Source: an uncultured Burkholderiales bacterium (GTDB lineage Bacteria > Pseudomonadota > Gammaproteobacteria > Burkholderiales > Burkholderiaceae). Taken from it: a stretch of DNA of 64,000 nucleotides. Where the stretch lies: contig CALBEV010000028.1 in assembly GCA_937891045.1 (NCBI GenBank), positions 12,894-76,893 of the forward strand. The letters run 5' to 3'. The notes under the pieces were generated by a model. That model was not told the DNA's origin, did not search any database, and saw nothing but the letters and a program-made list of their open reading frames with translations. The position numbers and the translations under genes are program-made. Below, piece after piece: positions 40,834 through 49,891 of the stretch. The first letter of the stretch is position 1. Each line of letters starts with the position of its first letter.

Positions 40834-41595
40834 ATGACTGGCATTCTTCAAAACCAAGAAAGCGGCGTCCTCACCCTGACCCTGAACCGGGTGGACAAAA
40901 AGAATTCGCTCAATGCCAGCATGTATGCCGCGTTGGCTGATGCCCTGCAGATGGCGACCGAGAACCCTGAGGTGAAAGTGGTGCTGGTGCAAGGCCACGA
41001 AACCGTGTTCAGCGCTGGCAACGACATCGCAGATTTTTTACAGCAACCGCCCGCCATCGAAGCCTCTGAGGTGTTTCGCTTTCTCAAAGCCATCGCGGTC
41101 TTTCCCAAACCCTTGTTGGCCTCGGTGTGTGGACCTGCGGTGGGTGTGGGCACCACCATGTTGTTCCATTGCGACTTGGTGTATGCGGGTGACAACGCCG
41201 CGTTTTCCATGCCCTTTGTGAATTTGGGCTTGTGCCCCGAAGCAGGCTCCAGCTTGCTCGCGCCGCAACTCATGGGCTACCAACGCGCCGCCGAAGCCTT
41301 GTTGTTGGGCGAGCCTTTTTTGGTGGAGGCTGCGCTCGAAATGGGTTTGATCAGCAGGGTGTTGCCGCCCACTGAAGTCAATGCGTATGCACAACTGCAG
41401 GCCCGCAAAATGGCCACCAAACCTTTGTCGTCGCTGATGGAAACCAAGCGCTTGATGAAATCAGCGCAAACACCGGCAGTGCTGGCACGGATTCAAGAAG
41501 AGGCGGTTGCATTTGGCCGCATGCTCAAAGAGCCAGCGGCGATTGAAGCGTTCAGTGCGTTCTTGGGCAAACGCAAACCCGTGTCAAGCAGCTGA
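40834..41595 (+). CDS. enoyl-CoA hydratase/isomerase family protein
   Basis: A 253-residue crotonase-fold protein. The first oxyanion-hole loop is ETVFSAGNDIADF and the second SVCGPAVGVGTTML. In the family the two catalytic Glu positions fall near residues 115-140; here the acidic residue in LCPEAGSS is the visible candidate. This resembles the delta3,delta2-enoyl-CoA isomerase-like group more than classical hydratases. The final 12 bases overlap the convergent thioesterase gene. Confidence 0.87.
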   Translation: MTGILQNQESGVLTLTLNRVDKKNSLNASMYAALADALQMATENPEVKVVLVQGHETVFSAGNDIADFLQQPPAIEASEVFRFLKAIAVFPKPLLASVCGPAVGVGTTMLFHCDLVYAGDNAAFSMPFVNLGLCPEAGSSLLAPQLMGYQRAAEALLLGEPFLVEAALEMGLISRVLPPTEVNAYAQLQARKMATKPLSSLMETKRLMKSAQTPAVLARIQEEAVAFGRMLKEPAAIEAFSAFLGKRKPVSSS

Positions 41596-42039
41596 GCCTT
41601 TGCGCTCAATGGTTTTGGGTTGGCCGTTGTCGTCAATCGCCACATAGGTGATGTTGGCCTGGGTCACCTTCAAGTAGCTGCCTTGTTGCCTGATGCGTTC
41701 GGCAAACACTTCCACCGTGACCGTGATGGACGTGTTGCCTATGCGGGCGATGCGGCTGAAAAAACTCAGAATGTCACCCACCTTGACCGGTTGCTTGAAT
41801 ACAAACTCATTGACCGCCACGGTGGCGATGCGGCCTTGCACATAACGGGCGGGCAACACGGCACCGGCCAAGTCCACCTGCGCCATGACCCAGCCACCAA
41901 AAATATCGCCGTTGGCGTTGCAGTCGGCGGGCATGGGAATCACTTTGAGCACCAATTCCGCATCGGTGGGCAAGGTGGTTGTGGATGTTCTGGAGTCGGC
42001 GGATTGGGTCACAGGCACAATGGATGTTGTTGAAGTCAA
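41584..42039 (-). CDS. acyl-CoA thioesterase, YciA/hotdog type
   Basis: A 151-residue hotdog-fold thioesterase that hydrolyses acyl-CoA. MPADCNANGDIFGGWVMAQ carries the catalytic Asp region of the YciA group. The start is uncertain: TTG at 42039 opens the frame, and a GTG at 42018 is another choice; neither has a clear ribosome-binding site. CACAAT near 42043-42048 on the minus strand is a -10-like element. It is divergent from the ABC exporter with 14 bases between. Confidence 0.87.
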   Translation of the reverse strand: MTSTTSIVPVTQSADSRTSTTTLPTDAELVLKVIPMPADCNANGDIFGGWVMAQVDLAGAVLPARYVQGRIATVAVNEFVFKQPVKVGDILSFFSRIARIGNTSITVTVEVFAERIRQQGSYLKVTQANITYVAIDDNGQPKTIERKGSAA

Positions 42040-42053
42040 CTCTATTGTGCGTC

Positions 42054-43877
42054 ATGCGTCATCCCGGCTCCAGTTATCCCCGCATTCCTTCCAGCACGGT
42101 CACGCTCGCGCAGGATACGGATTGGCATGCGCTCAAGCGCTTGTTTCCCTATTTGTGGGAATACAAATGGCGGGTGATGGCGGCGCTGACCTTCATGGTC
42201 GGAGCCAAGGTGGCCAACGTCGGTGTTCCTCTGCTGTTGAAAGAACTGATCGACAACATGACGCCACAACCCACGGTGGCGCAGGCTGTGTTGGTCGTGC
42301 CTATCGCTTTGTTGGTGGCTTATGGTTTGCTGCGTTTGTCGGTGTCAGCCTTCACTGAATTAAGGGAATTGGTGTTTGCCGAAGCCACCCAAGGTGCGGC
42401 CAAGCGCATCGCTTTGGAAACCTTTGAGCATTTGCATCGACTCAGTTTGCGCTTTCACCTCGAGCGGCAAACCGGCGGCATGAGCCGGGACATCGAGCGC
42501 GGTGTGCGTGGCATTGAATCTTTGATTGCCTATTCGCTCTACAGCATCGTCCCCACTCTGATTGAAGTGGTGTTGGTCCTCACCATCTTGGGTTTGAAAT
42601 TTGACAAGTGGTACGCCATCATCACCCTCATTGCCCTGGCGGCCTATATCTATTTCACGGTCACCATCACTGAGTGGCGCACCCAATTTCGCAAGCAAGT
42701 CAATGAATTTGATTCGAACGCACACAGCCGCGCCATCGACTCCTTGTTGAACTATGAAACCGTGAAGTATTTTGGCAATGAAGCCTTTGAGGCCAAGCGC
42801 TACGACGACAACTTGGACAAGTTGCGCAAAGCGCGTATCAAGGCACAAAACTCCTTGAGTGCTTTGAACATAGGCCAGCAACTCATCATTGCTGTGGCCT
42901 TGGTGGGCATGCTGTGGCGTGCCACCCAAGGCGTGGTCGATGGGCGCATGACCTTGGGGGACTTGGTGATGATCAATGCCTTCATGATCCAGCTCTATAT
43001 TCCATTGAATTTCTTTGGTGTGATTTACCGCGAAATCAAACAAAGCCTGACCGATTTAGAGCGCATGTTTGAGTTGCTTGAAAAGCAACGTGAAGTGGCC
43101 GACCTGCCCTCTGCCCAAGCACTTCAACTGACACAACCCCCCGAGGTACGGTTTGAGAATGTGTTTTTTGCCTACGAACCAGACCGCCCCATCTTGCATG
43201 GCATCAGCTTGACCATTCCTGCTGGCAAAACAGTGGCGGTGGTGGGCCCGTCGGGTTCCGGTAAATCGACATTGGCCCGCTTGCTGTTTCGTTTTTACGA
43301 TGCGCAAGATGGCAGCATTCGCATCGACGGTCAAGACATCAAGCAACTGACCCAAGACAGTGTGCGCCGTGCCATTGGCATCGTGCCGCAAGACACGGTC
43401 TTGTTCAATGACACGGTTTACTACAACATCGCCTATGGACAAACCGCTGCCTCCAAAGAACAGGTGGAAGAGGCGGCCAAGTCGGCTCGGATTCACGATT
43501 TCATTGCCTCCACACCGCAAGGCTACGAGACCATGGTGGGCGAGCGGGGCTTGAAGTTGTCGGGCGGCGAGAAGCAGCGTGTGGCGATTGCCCGCACCTT
43601 GTTGAAGAACCCATCCATCTTGATTTTTGACGAAGCCACCTCAGCGTTGGACAGCACCAACGAGCGTGCTATTCAAGCCGAGTTGCGTGACGCTGCCAAC
43701 AACAAAACCACCTTGGTGATTGCCCACCGTTTGTCCACCGTGGTCGATGCCCATGAAATCATCGTGCTCGACCAAGGCCATGTGATCGAGCGCGGCACCC
43801 ATGCACAACTGCTGGCGGCTCAAGGGCGCTATGCCCACATGTGGTCTTTGCAGCAAAGCCAAGACGAAAGTCCTTAG
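42054..43877 (+). CDS. ABC transporter, fused permease/ATPase (Atm1/HMT-like)
   Basis: A 607-residue half-exporter with six membrane helices (residues about 40-320) and a C-terminal ATPase. Walker A is [15 protein letters not shown], signature LSGGEKQRVAIARTLL, Walker B SILIFDEATSALD. NYETVKYFGNEAFEAKRYD in the membrane domain is the hallmark of Atm1/ABCB7-type transporters, which export glutathione conjugates and related sulfur compounds. It would work as a homodimer. The stop overlaps the end of the convergent lytic transglycosylase gene. Confidence 0.9.
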   Translation: MRHPGSSYPRIPSSTVTLAQDTDWHALKRLFPYLWEYKWRVMAALTFMVGAKVANVGVPLLLKELIDNMTPQPTVAQAVLVVPIALLVAYGLLRLSVSAFTELRELVFAEATQGAAKRIALETFEHLHRLSLRFHLERQTGGMSRDIERGVRGIESLIAYSLYSIVPTLIEVVLVLTILGLKFDKWYAIITLIALAAYIYFTVTITEWRTQFRKQVNEFDSNAHSRAIDSLLNYETVKYFGNEAFEAKRYDDNLDKLRKARIKAQNSLSALNIGQQLIIAVALVGMLWRATQGVVDGRMTLGDLVMINAFMIQLYIPLNFFGVIYREIKQSLTDLERMFELLEKQREVADLPSAQALQLTQPPEVRFENVFFAYEPDRPILHGISLTIPAGKTVAVVGPSGSGKSTLARLLFRFYDAQDGSIRIDGQDIKQLTQDSVRRAIGIVPQDTVLFNDTVYYNIAYGQTAASKEQVEEAAKSARIHDFIASTPQGYETMVGERGLKLSGGEKQRVAIARTLLKNPSILIFDEATSALDSTNERAIQAELRDAANNKTTLVIAHRLSTVVDAHEIIVLDQGHVIERGTHAQLLAAQGRYAHMWSLQQSQDESP

Positions 43878-45901
43878 GGCAAGTCGGGGTCACCCGCGAG
43901 CTCACTGCTTTCAATCGGACCCACTTTGCCCAAGCGGGCTTTCAAAGACTGCGGCTCACCTGACAGGATGGCCGCATACAAGGTGGTATTGGCCAAGACC
44001 TTTTTCACATAGTCGCGGGTTTCGGTGAAGGGCACACACTCGGCCCAAATGGCACCTTCAAGCACCGGACCATTGCGCCATCTGCGCGAGCGACTGGGGC
44101 CAGCGTTGTAAGCGGCAGCGGCCAGGGGCATGGAGCCTTGGAAGCTATCTAGCACCAACTTCAAATAAGTCGTGCCGATGGCGATATTGGTATCGCGATG
44201 GTTCAATTGCTCGGTCTGAAAATTCTTCAAGCCGATTTTTTTAGCGGTCCATTTGGCGGTGGCAGGCATGATTTGCATCAAACCCGAGGCACCCACACTG
44301 GAGCGTGCATCCAAAATAAAGCGGCTTTCTTGGCGAATCAGGCCATACACATAGGCAGGGTCGAGCTGTATGTTTTTACTGCGAGCCATCACCTCTACTT
44401 TGAAGGGCATGGGAAAGCGGTGCGTCATCTCTGGCAGGGCAGTGCGTTCGCTGGTGTTGATGCAGCGGTCCCACACTTGCTCGTCACAAGCCCATTGAGC
44501 CGCTGCGAGTTTTTCGCGGTCGCTCATGCGGCCCTTTTGACCTTGACCATCCACCAGGGACGTACCGTAGTTCCATTCCTTCACACCGTCTTGGCGCAAA
44601 CCGATGCGAATAGCGTAGAGACCGCGCTGTAGGCTAGGATTTGCTTTCGCGGCATTCAACTCCAGCACTGTGACTGGGGTTGGGCGCGGTGGCAAACTGA
44701 CTTTGCGACCCAATTCTTCTTCGGCCAGTTGCTCGTAAAAACCTTGGTAGCCTGCAATGCTTTGCAAGGCCGTTTGGGCCTGTGCCTTGGCTGCTGCGCT
44801 GGGGTTGGCTTGCGCCAAGGTGGCGCGGGCATGCCAATACACCCAAGCGGCTTCTTTTTGAGCTGTGGCGCTCATGGCTTCAATGGCAGACGCCACCATC
44901 GTCCATTGCGGTTTGTTGGCAGCACGCAAAGCGGCACGCACTTTCCAAGCCAACATGTCATCTGTCAAGCCACTGCCCGAGCCAGCTTTGGCAAAGTGCT
45001 CAGCCGCATCGCTGTCGAGTTTCATCGCTGATTGCCGTCCAATCACCCCCCAAACCCATTGCTTTTGTTCTTTGGTCAGCGTGTTGCTGGCCTTGCCTTG
45101 CATTTGACGAACCGCCACTTCATGGTCGTTGTCCGCCAATTTGACCAGGGCCAAAGTCATCCATTCGGGCGACTCTTTGCCCATGGTGTGGCCCCGACCG
45201 GCCAAGAACTTGGCGGGGTTGTTCATCAACTCGTCCAGCGGCGACAGGCTTTTGCCAGAGACCATGCGCAGGGCGTCGCGGGCGGCTGACTTGCGGTTGA
45301 ACTCCACCATCAATCGCGCTTTGCGCCAAATGTCTTGCGCACTGACTTTGTTGGCCAACAACAACTGCTCCATGGCGTAGGAGCAACCATCGTCGGCTTG
45401 ACGTTGTGCGAGCCAGGTTTTGCGGATTTGCTCTTCCAGTGCCACAGTGCCGACAAACTTCTTCTGGCTGGCCTCTAACCAATCGGCGTAACACTCAACC
45501 TCTTTGTCATCGTGCATGCGGTAGAGCGCATATTCACGTTCAAACTGCGTCCATTCTTCGCGTTGCCCCAACACCAACAACCAATCATTGCGCAATCGGT
45601 CTTCTTGGTAAGTGCCGCTGTATCGGTTCAGGAACTCTTTCACCTCAGCGTCTGAGGCGCCACCCAAACGCACCCTGAGTTCCCAATAAGCGGCCCAAGG
45701 TTCTAAGACATGACCACGCGCTTGCGGCAGCAATTGGCTGAGTTTTTTGCGGTCGTTTTTTTGGAAAGCATTGGCCATGTCCAGCAACACGGCATCGGCT
45801 TTGTCAGTGTTGGCAGAGGAGGCTGTGGTTGCGGCCTGGGCCCCGATAACGCTGCATAAAAGCCATGCAACCAAGCTGCGACGGGTTAGAAAGGTGACCA
45901 T
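43874..45901 (-). CDS. lytic transglycosylase, Slt70-like
   Basis: A 675-residue periplasmic murein lyase. A signal peptide (MVTFLTRRSLVAWLLCS to residue 23) precedes a long alpha-superhelical region, then the C-terminal goose-lysozyme-like domain with catalytic Glu in YGLIRQESRF and GASGLMQIMPATA. It cleaves glycan strands to 1,6-anhydro-MurNAc products, the substrate of the AnmK route at 27398-28501. ATG at 45901 is chosen because it begins the signal peptide; its CAT shares bases with an ATG on the other strand. Confidence 0.9.
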   Translation of the reverse strand: MVTFLTRRSLVAWLLCSVIGAQAATTASSANTDKADAVLLDMANAFQKNDRKKLSQLLPQARGHVLEPWAAYWELRVRLGGASDAEVKEFLNRYSGTYQEDRLRNDWLLVLGQREEWTQFEREYALYRMHDDKEVECYADWLEASQKKFVGTVALEEQIRKTWLAQRQADDGCSYAMEQLLLANKVSAQDIWRKARLMVEFNRKSAARDALRMVSGKSLSPLDELMNNPAKFLAGRGHTMGKESPEWMTLALVKLADNDHEVAVRQMQGKASNTLTKEQKQWVWGVIGRQSAMKLDSDAAEHFAKAGSGSGLTDDMLAWKVRAALRAANKPQWTMVASAIEAMSATAQKEAAWVYWHARATLAQANPSAAAKAQAQTALQSIAGYQGFYEQLAEEELGRKVSLPPRPTPVTVLELNAAKANPSLQRGLYAIRIGLRQDGVKEWNYGTSLVDGQGQKGRMSDREKLAAAQWACDEQVWDRCINTSERTALPEMTHRFPMPFKVEVMARSKNIQLDPAYVYGLIRQESRFILDARSSVGASGLMQIMPATAKWTAKKIGLKNFQTEQLNHRDTNIAIGTTYLKLVLDSFQGSMPLAAAAYNAGPSRSRRWRNGPVLEGAIWAECVPFTETRDYVKKVLANTTLYAAILSGEPQSLKARLGKVGPIESSELAGDPDLP

Positions 45902-45941
45902 GACACAATCGAGAGACTCCACAGATGAGACCTATTCTCCC

Positions 45942-46523
45942 ATGGACAAAAAAGCCCTTCGACAAGAATTGATTCAAGCAAGGCTGGATTTGCCTGATCG
46001 GTTAGAGCGGGCCGAAGCTTTACAACGTCTGTTGCGCATTTGGTTGTTTGACCGCAAAGACACCGTCATTGGCGCCTACTGGCCGATCAAAGGCGAGTTC
46101 GACCCACTGCCCGCTTTGCACCGCTGGAAAGAAGATGGCGAGTTGCTGGATGACACGGTGCTGCGCCGCATTGGTTTGCCAGTGGTGGACAAACTCACCA
46201 AGACCTTGAATTTCCATGCGTGGTATCCGGGCTGCGACATGGAAGAAGACGCCTACAACATCCCCAAACCCAAAGACACCGAAGTGGTGGTGCCCACACT
46301 GTTGTTTGTGCCTTGTGTGGGCTATGGGCCAGGCGGCTACCGCTTGGGGTATGGCGGCGGTTTCTACGACCGCACTTTGGCGGGTTTGCAACCCCAGCCC
46401 TACACCGTGGGTTTGGGTTTCACCTCGGGGTTCTTGCCCGACTTCTTGCCCGAAAAACACGATGTGCCCTTGGATGCCTTGCTGAATGAAAACGGGGTGG
46501 TGTGGCCCACAGCAGGCTATTGA
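45942..46523 (+). CDS. 5-formyltetrahydrofolate cyclo-ligase
   Basis: A 193-residue enzyme converting 5-formyl-THF to 5,10-methenyl-THF with ATP. IGAYWPIKGEFDP binds folate, and the C-terminal GYRLGYGGGFYDRTLA is the family nucleotide-binding motif. Start choice: ATG 45942 gives the usual N terminus (DKKALRQEL). An in-frame ATG at 45900 would add 14 residues, but CACAAT at 45904-45909 looks like a -10 lying between the two, favouring the later start. Confidence 0.9.
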   Translation: MDKKALRQELIQARLDLPDRLERAEALQRLLRIWLFDRKDTVIGAYWPIKGEFDPLPALHRWKEDGELLDDTVLRRIGLPVVDKLTKTLNFHAWYPGCDMEEDAYNIPKPKDTEVVVPTLLFVPCVGYGPGGYRLGYGGGFYDRTLAGLQPQPYTVGLGFTSGFLPDFLPEKHDVPLDALLNENGVVWPTAGY

Positions 46524-46586
46524 GCCAGGCGCAGGCTTGATTGCTTATGATGACCCGGTTCTTCATCACAGCCACCAAGGGTCACC

Positions 46587-47573
46587 ATGTCACAAGCCAA
46601 GTCCTTCGCCAGTCAAAACGACCTGAGCGATAAAAACATCAGCTTCACCCAACTCAGCCCCCACTGCTGGGCTTACACGGCTGAAGGCGACCCCAACTCG
46701 GGCGTGATCATTGGCGATAAATTCATTTTGGTGAGTGACGCCACCGCCACGCCCTTGATGGCGCAAGACTTGATTGCCAAGATCCGCAGCGTGAGTGACA
46801 AGCCGATCAAATACGTGTTGCTCACCCACTACCACGCGGTGCGGGTGTTGGGGGCCAGCGCCTACTTTGCCGAAGGTGCCACTGAAATCATTGCCAGCAA
46901 AGGCACCTGCGACCTGATCGTCGAACGTGGTGCCGAAGACATGCAAAGCGAGATGGACCGTTTCCCGCGCTTGTTCAGAGGTGCAGACAGCGTGCCGGGC
47001 CTCACTTGGCCGACCATGGTCATTGGTGACGGCCAGCCCGGTCGTCAAGGCAGTTTGTCCATCGATTTAGGCGGCGTCAAAGTGGAGATTTGGCACCCAG
47101 GTGCTGGCCACACCAGTGGCGACACCATCGCGTGGGTGGAAGCCGAGAAAGTTTTGTTCAGCGGTGACTTGGTGGAATACCAAGCCGGTGTGTACACCGG
47201 AGACGCGCACTTGGCCCAATGGCCCGCCACCTTGGAAGCCCTGCGGGCCTTGAACGCCCAGGCCATCGTGCCGGGACGTGGCGAAGCCATGCAAGGCCAT
47301 GCTGATGTGAACAAAGCCTTGGACTACACCAAGCTGTGGGTGGAAACCTTGTTCAAGTGCGGCCAAGAAGCCGTGGCGAAGAAGATGGATTTGAAAGCCG
47401 CCATGGCCCACACGCGCCAATACATGGACCCGGTGTTTGGCCAAGTCTTCATTTATGAACACTGCTTGCCGTTTGATGTGAGCCGCGCCTACGACGAAGC
47501 CCAAGGCATCCGCAACCCGCGCATCTGGACGGCGCAGCGCGACAAAGAAATGTGGGCCTCGTTGCAGTCTTGA
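46587..47573 (+). CDS. MBL-fold metallo-hydrolase with altered metal motif
   Basis: A 328-residue metallo-beta-lactamase-fold protein. The usual HxHxDH zinc motif reads THYHAVRVLG near residue 79, so the Asp and third His are replaced by Val and Arg. Later ligands are still present: HPGAGHTSGDT, FSGDLVEY and EHCLPFD. It may bind a single metal or have another activity. I recall this HAVRVLG form in related proteins, so it may be a family feature rather than decay. AAGG precedes ATG 46587. Substrate unknown. Confidence 0.82.
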   Translation: MSQAKSFASQNDLSDKNISFTQLSPHCWAYTAEGDPNSGVIIGDKFILVSDATATPLMAQDLIAKIRSVSDKPIKYVLLTHYHAVRVLGASAYFAEGATEIIASKGTCDLIVERGAEDMQSEMDRFPRLFRGADSVPGLTWPTMVIGDGQPGRQGSLSIDLGGVKVEIWHPGAGHTSGDTIAWVEAEKVLFSGDLVEYQAGVYTGDAHLAQWPATLEALRALNAQAIVPGRGEAMQGHADVNKALDYTKLWVETLFKCGQEAVAKKMDLKAAMAHTRQYMDPVFGQVFIYEHCLPFDVSRAYDEAQGIRNPRIWTAQRDKEMWASLQS

Positions 47574-47576
47574 TGT

Positions 47577-48497
47577 TCAGGGGTTGGTGCGCATCAATTC
47601 GCGCACATCGGCTTCATAGCCTTTAAGGACGTTCACTGCATTCGCGCGTTGTTCGGCCGTGGTGCTGTTGTGAAACTGCGCTGCTGCTTGGCAGTTCAAT
47701 GCTTGTCGCTTTTTCAAATACGCGGCGTAATCTTCATCCGGGGTGTTCAGGCTGCGCTGCAGCCAATCACGCACCGTTTGCCGAGAGCTTGTCAGGTTGC
47801 GCTGCGCCGTGCCAATGGTTTGCAAGGTCTGCAGCATGTCGGCTTGTTGCCGCAAACGCTCGGCGTAGGTGCGTTCTGCATCAAACCCGGACGACTGTGC
47901 CAGCAAACGCAATTGCGCTTGTTGTGCTTTGCTCACTTTTCCGTAAAAACGTTCGGCGTTCTTTTGCCCTTTTTCGGTTTGAACCTCCAAACGGTCTTGG
48001 CTGCCGCCATCGAGTTTCCAATCCTTTCGCCAGGTGCTGTTGTCCTTGTCGAAGCGGGCCTTCATGGTGTCGAGTTGCGGTGCTTGCAAGCTCAAGGCCA
48101 AGGTGGCAAGCGGCGTCTCCATTTGGGCAGCCAAGGGTTTCAAGCTGTCACGTATTTCATCTGCCAAGCGACACACCTGATCGGCTTGCACCTGCTGGGG
48201 CGCCAGTTGTTGCATGCGCACCAACCAATCCGCATACAGCGGCAATTGCTGTTGCCGGTGCCAGGCCAGCACTTGCGTCAGGTCGGCCTTGGTTTGGCGG
48301 CTTTGCGCGGCGGTCAAGTCCAGGTGCGGGTCAATCCAAGTGAACATCAGCGCTTGCGGGGCATTGTTGTAGCCGGTGACCACCAAGCTGCAAGCGCTCA
48401 AGCAGGCTGTCAGGCCCAAAGCCAAGCACCAGCCGAGCCGCCGCCCAACCCAGCCACGCTGACTGATAATCTGATCAGAAGAAGGAATCAAGTTCAT
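47577..48497 (-). CDS. DUF6279-type lipoprotein
   Basis: A 306-residue predicted outer-membrane lipoprotein. After a hydrophobic stretch the lipobox reads LSACS near residue 36, preceded by a rather long N-region. GYNNAPQALMFTWIDPHLDL followed by QTKADLTQVLAWHRQQQLPLYA matches the DUF6279 family, which is helix-rich and of unknown function. The start ATG at 48497 overlaps the glmU start ATG on the other strand, and its promoter would have to lie in glmU. It is convergent with the metallo-hydrolase gene, three bases apart. Confidence 0.82.
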   Translation of the reverse strand: MNLIPSSDQIISQRGWVGRRLGWCLALGLTACLSACSLVVTGYNNAPQALMFTWIDPHLDLTAAQSRQTKADLTQVLAWHRQQQLPLYADWLVRMQQLAPQQVQADQVCRLADEIRDSLKPLAAQMETPLATLALSLQAPQLDTMKARFDKDNSTWRKDWKLDGGSQDRLEVQTEKGQKNAERFYGKVSKAQQAQLRLLAQSSGFDAERTYAERLRQQADMLQTLQTIGTAQRNLTSSRQTVRDWLQRSLNTPDEDYAAYLKKRQALNCQAAAQFHNSTTAEQRANAVNVLKGYEADVRELMRTNP

Positions 48498-49881
48498 GGC
48501 ACTGGTGGATGTGGTGGTGATGGCGGCGGGCAAAGGCACCCGCATGAAAAGCAGTATGCCTAAAGTTCTTCACCGTTTGGGTGGCAGGGCTTTGTTGCAG
48601 CATGTACTTGACACGGCTTCAGCTATTGAAGCCCGGCGTGTCGTGGTCATCACTGGGCATGGTGCCGACCAAGTGGAAGCCAGCTTGGCTGCGCAAACCG
48701 GTTTGCAATGTGTGCGTCAAATGCCGCAGTTGGGCACCGGCCACGCCATGCAACAAGCCGTGCAGGTGTTGGCCGACGACGGCATCACCTTGGTGTTGTC
48801 AGGTGATGTGCCCCTGATTCAAGCCGACACCTTGCAAGCCTTGCTCAGTGTTTGCGATGGCCAACATTTGGCCTTGTTGAGTTTGCAAACCGACAACCCC
48901 ACAGGCTATGGCCGCTTGGTGCGCAATGCCCAAGGCGTGGTGCAAGCCATCGTCGAAGAAAAAGACGCCACACCCGAGCAACGCCAGATTCAAGAAATTT
49001 ACAGCGGCATCATGGCTGTGCCCACGCGTTTGTTGCGCGGCTGGCTGGCCCGTTTGGACAACCAGAACGCCCAACAAGAGTACTACCTGACCGATGTGGT
49101 GAAGTTTGCGGTGGCCGATGGCTGCAGCGTGCAAGCGCATGGCATCAGCCAAGCATGGCAGGTGGAAGGCGTGAACACGCCCGTTCAACTGGCCGCTTTA
49201 GAGTGTGCTTTCCAACACCTGCAAGCCCAGCGCTTCATGAACGATGGTGTGCGCTTGGCCGACCCTGCACGGTTTGATGTGCGCGGCACCCTGACCTGTG
49301 GTCAGGATGTAGAGATTGATGTGAACTGCGTGTTTGAAGGCGTGGTGCACTTGGGCGATGGTGTGCGCATTGGCCCCAACTGCTTCATTGCCAATTGCCA
49401 TATTCAAGCCGGTGCAGTGATCCATGCGCTCACCCACATCGATGGCGAGACACTCGGTGTGACGGTGGGTGAGGGGGCCTCGGTGGGGCCTTTTGCACGC
49501 CTGCGCCCGGGTGCCGTGCTGGCAGCCGAGGTGCACATTGGCAACTTTGTGGAAGTGAAAAACTCCACGCTGGCCAAGGGTGCCAAAGCCAACCACTTGG
49601 CGTATTTGGGAGACGCCACCGTGGGCGAGCGTGTGAATTACGGTGCAGGCACCATCACCGCCAACTACGATGGGGCCAACAAGCACCGCACCATCATCGA
49701 GGCCGATGTGCACATTGGCAGCAACAGCGTCTTGGTGGCCCCGGTCACCATTGGCGCGGGCGGCACCGTGGGCGCAGGCTCCACCGTCACCAAAAATACC
49801 GAGCCCGGTGCGCTGACCGTGGCCCGTGGCAAGCAGGCCAGCATTGCCAACTACCAACGTCCGGTTAAAAACAAAAAATAA
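48496..49881 (+). CDS. glmU: bifunctional N-acetylglucosamine-1-phosphate uridyltransferase / glucosamine-1-phosphate acetyltransferase
   Basis: A 461-residue enzyme making UDP-GlcNAc. The N-terminal nucleotidyltransferase has [20 protein letters not shown]; the C-terminal left-handed beta-helix carries the hexapeptide repeats and the acetyltransferase block [24 protein letters not shown] at 48482-48486 serves ATG 48496; GATAAT at 48465-48470 is a possible -10. It is followed by glmS after ten bases, so amino-sugar precursor synthesis is one operon. Confidence 0.96.
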   Translation: MALVDVVVMAAGKGTRMKSSMPKVLHRLGGRALLQHVLDTASAIEARRVVVITGHGADQVEASLAAQTGLQCVRQMPQLGTGHAMQQAVQVLADDGITLVLSGDVPLIQADTLQALLSVCDGQHLALLSLQTDNPTGYGRLVRNAQGVVQAIVEEKDATPEQRQIQEIYSGIMAVPTRLLRGWLARLDNQNAQQEYYLTDVVKFAVADGCSVQAHGISQAWQVEGVNTPVQLAALECAFQHLQAQRFMNDGVRLADPARFDVRGTLTCGQDVEIDVNCVFEGVVHLGDGVRIGPNCFIANCHIQAGAVIHALTHIDGETLGVTVGEGASVGPFARLRPGAVLAAEVHIGNFVEVKNSTLAKGAKANHLAYLGDATVGERVNYGAGTITANYDGANKHRTIIEADVHIGSNSVLVAPVTIGAGGTVGAGSTVTKNTEPGALTVARGKQASIANYQRPVKNKK

Positions 49882-49891
49882 GGAACAGCAC

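Noticed and set aside
49882..49891. A glmS ribozyme upstream of glmS
   Set aside because: Only ten bases separate glmU from glmS and no ribozyme fold can fit; such ribozymes are found mainly in Gram-positive bacteria.
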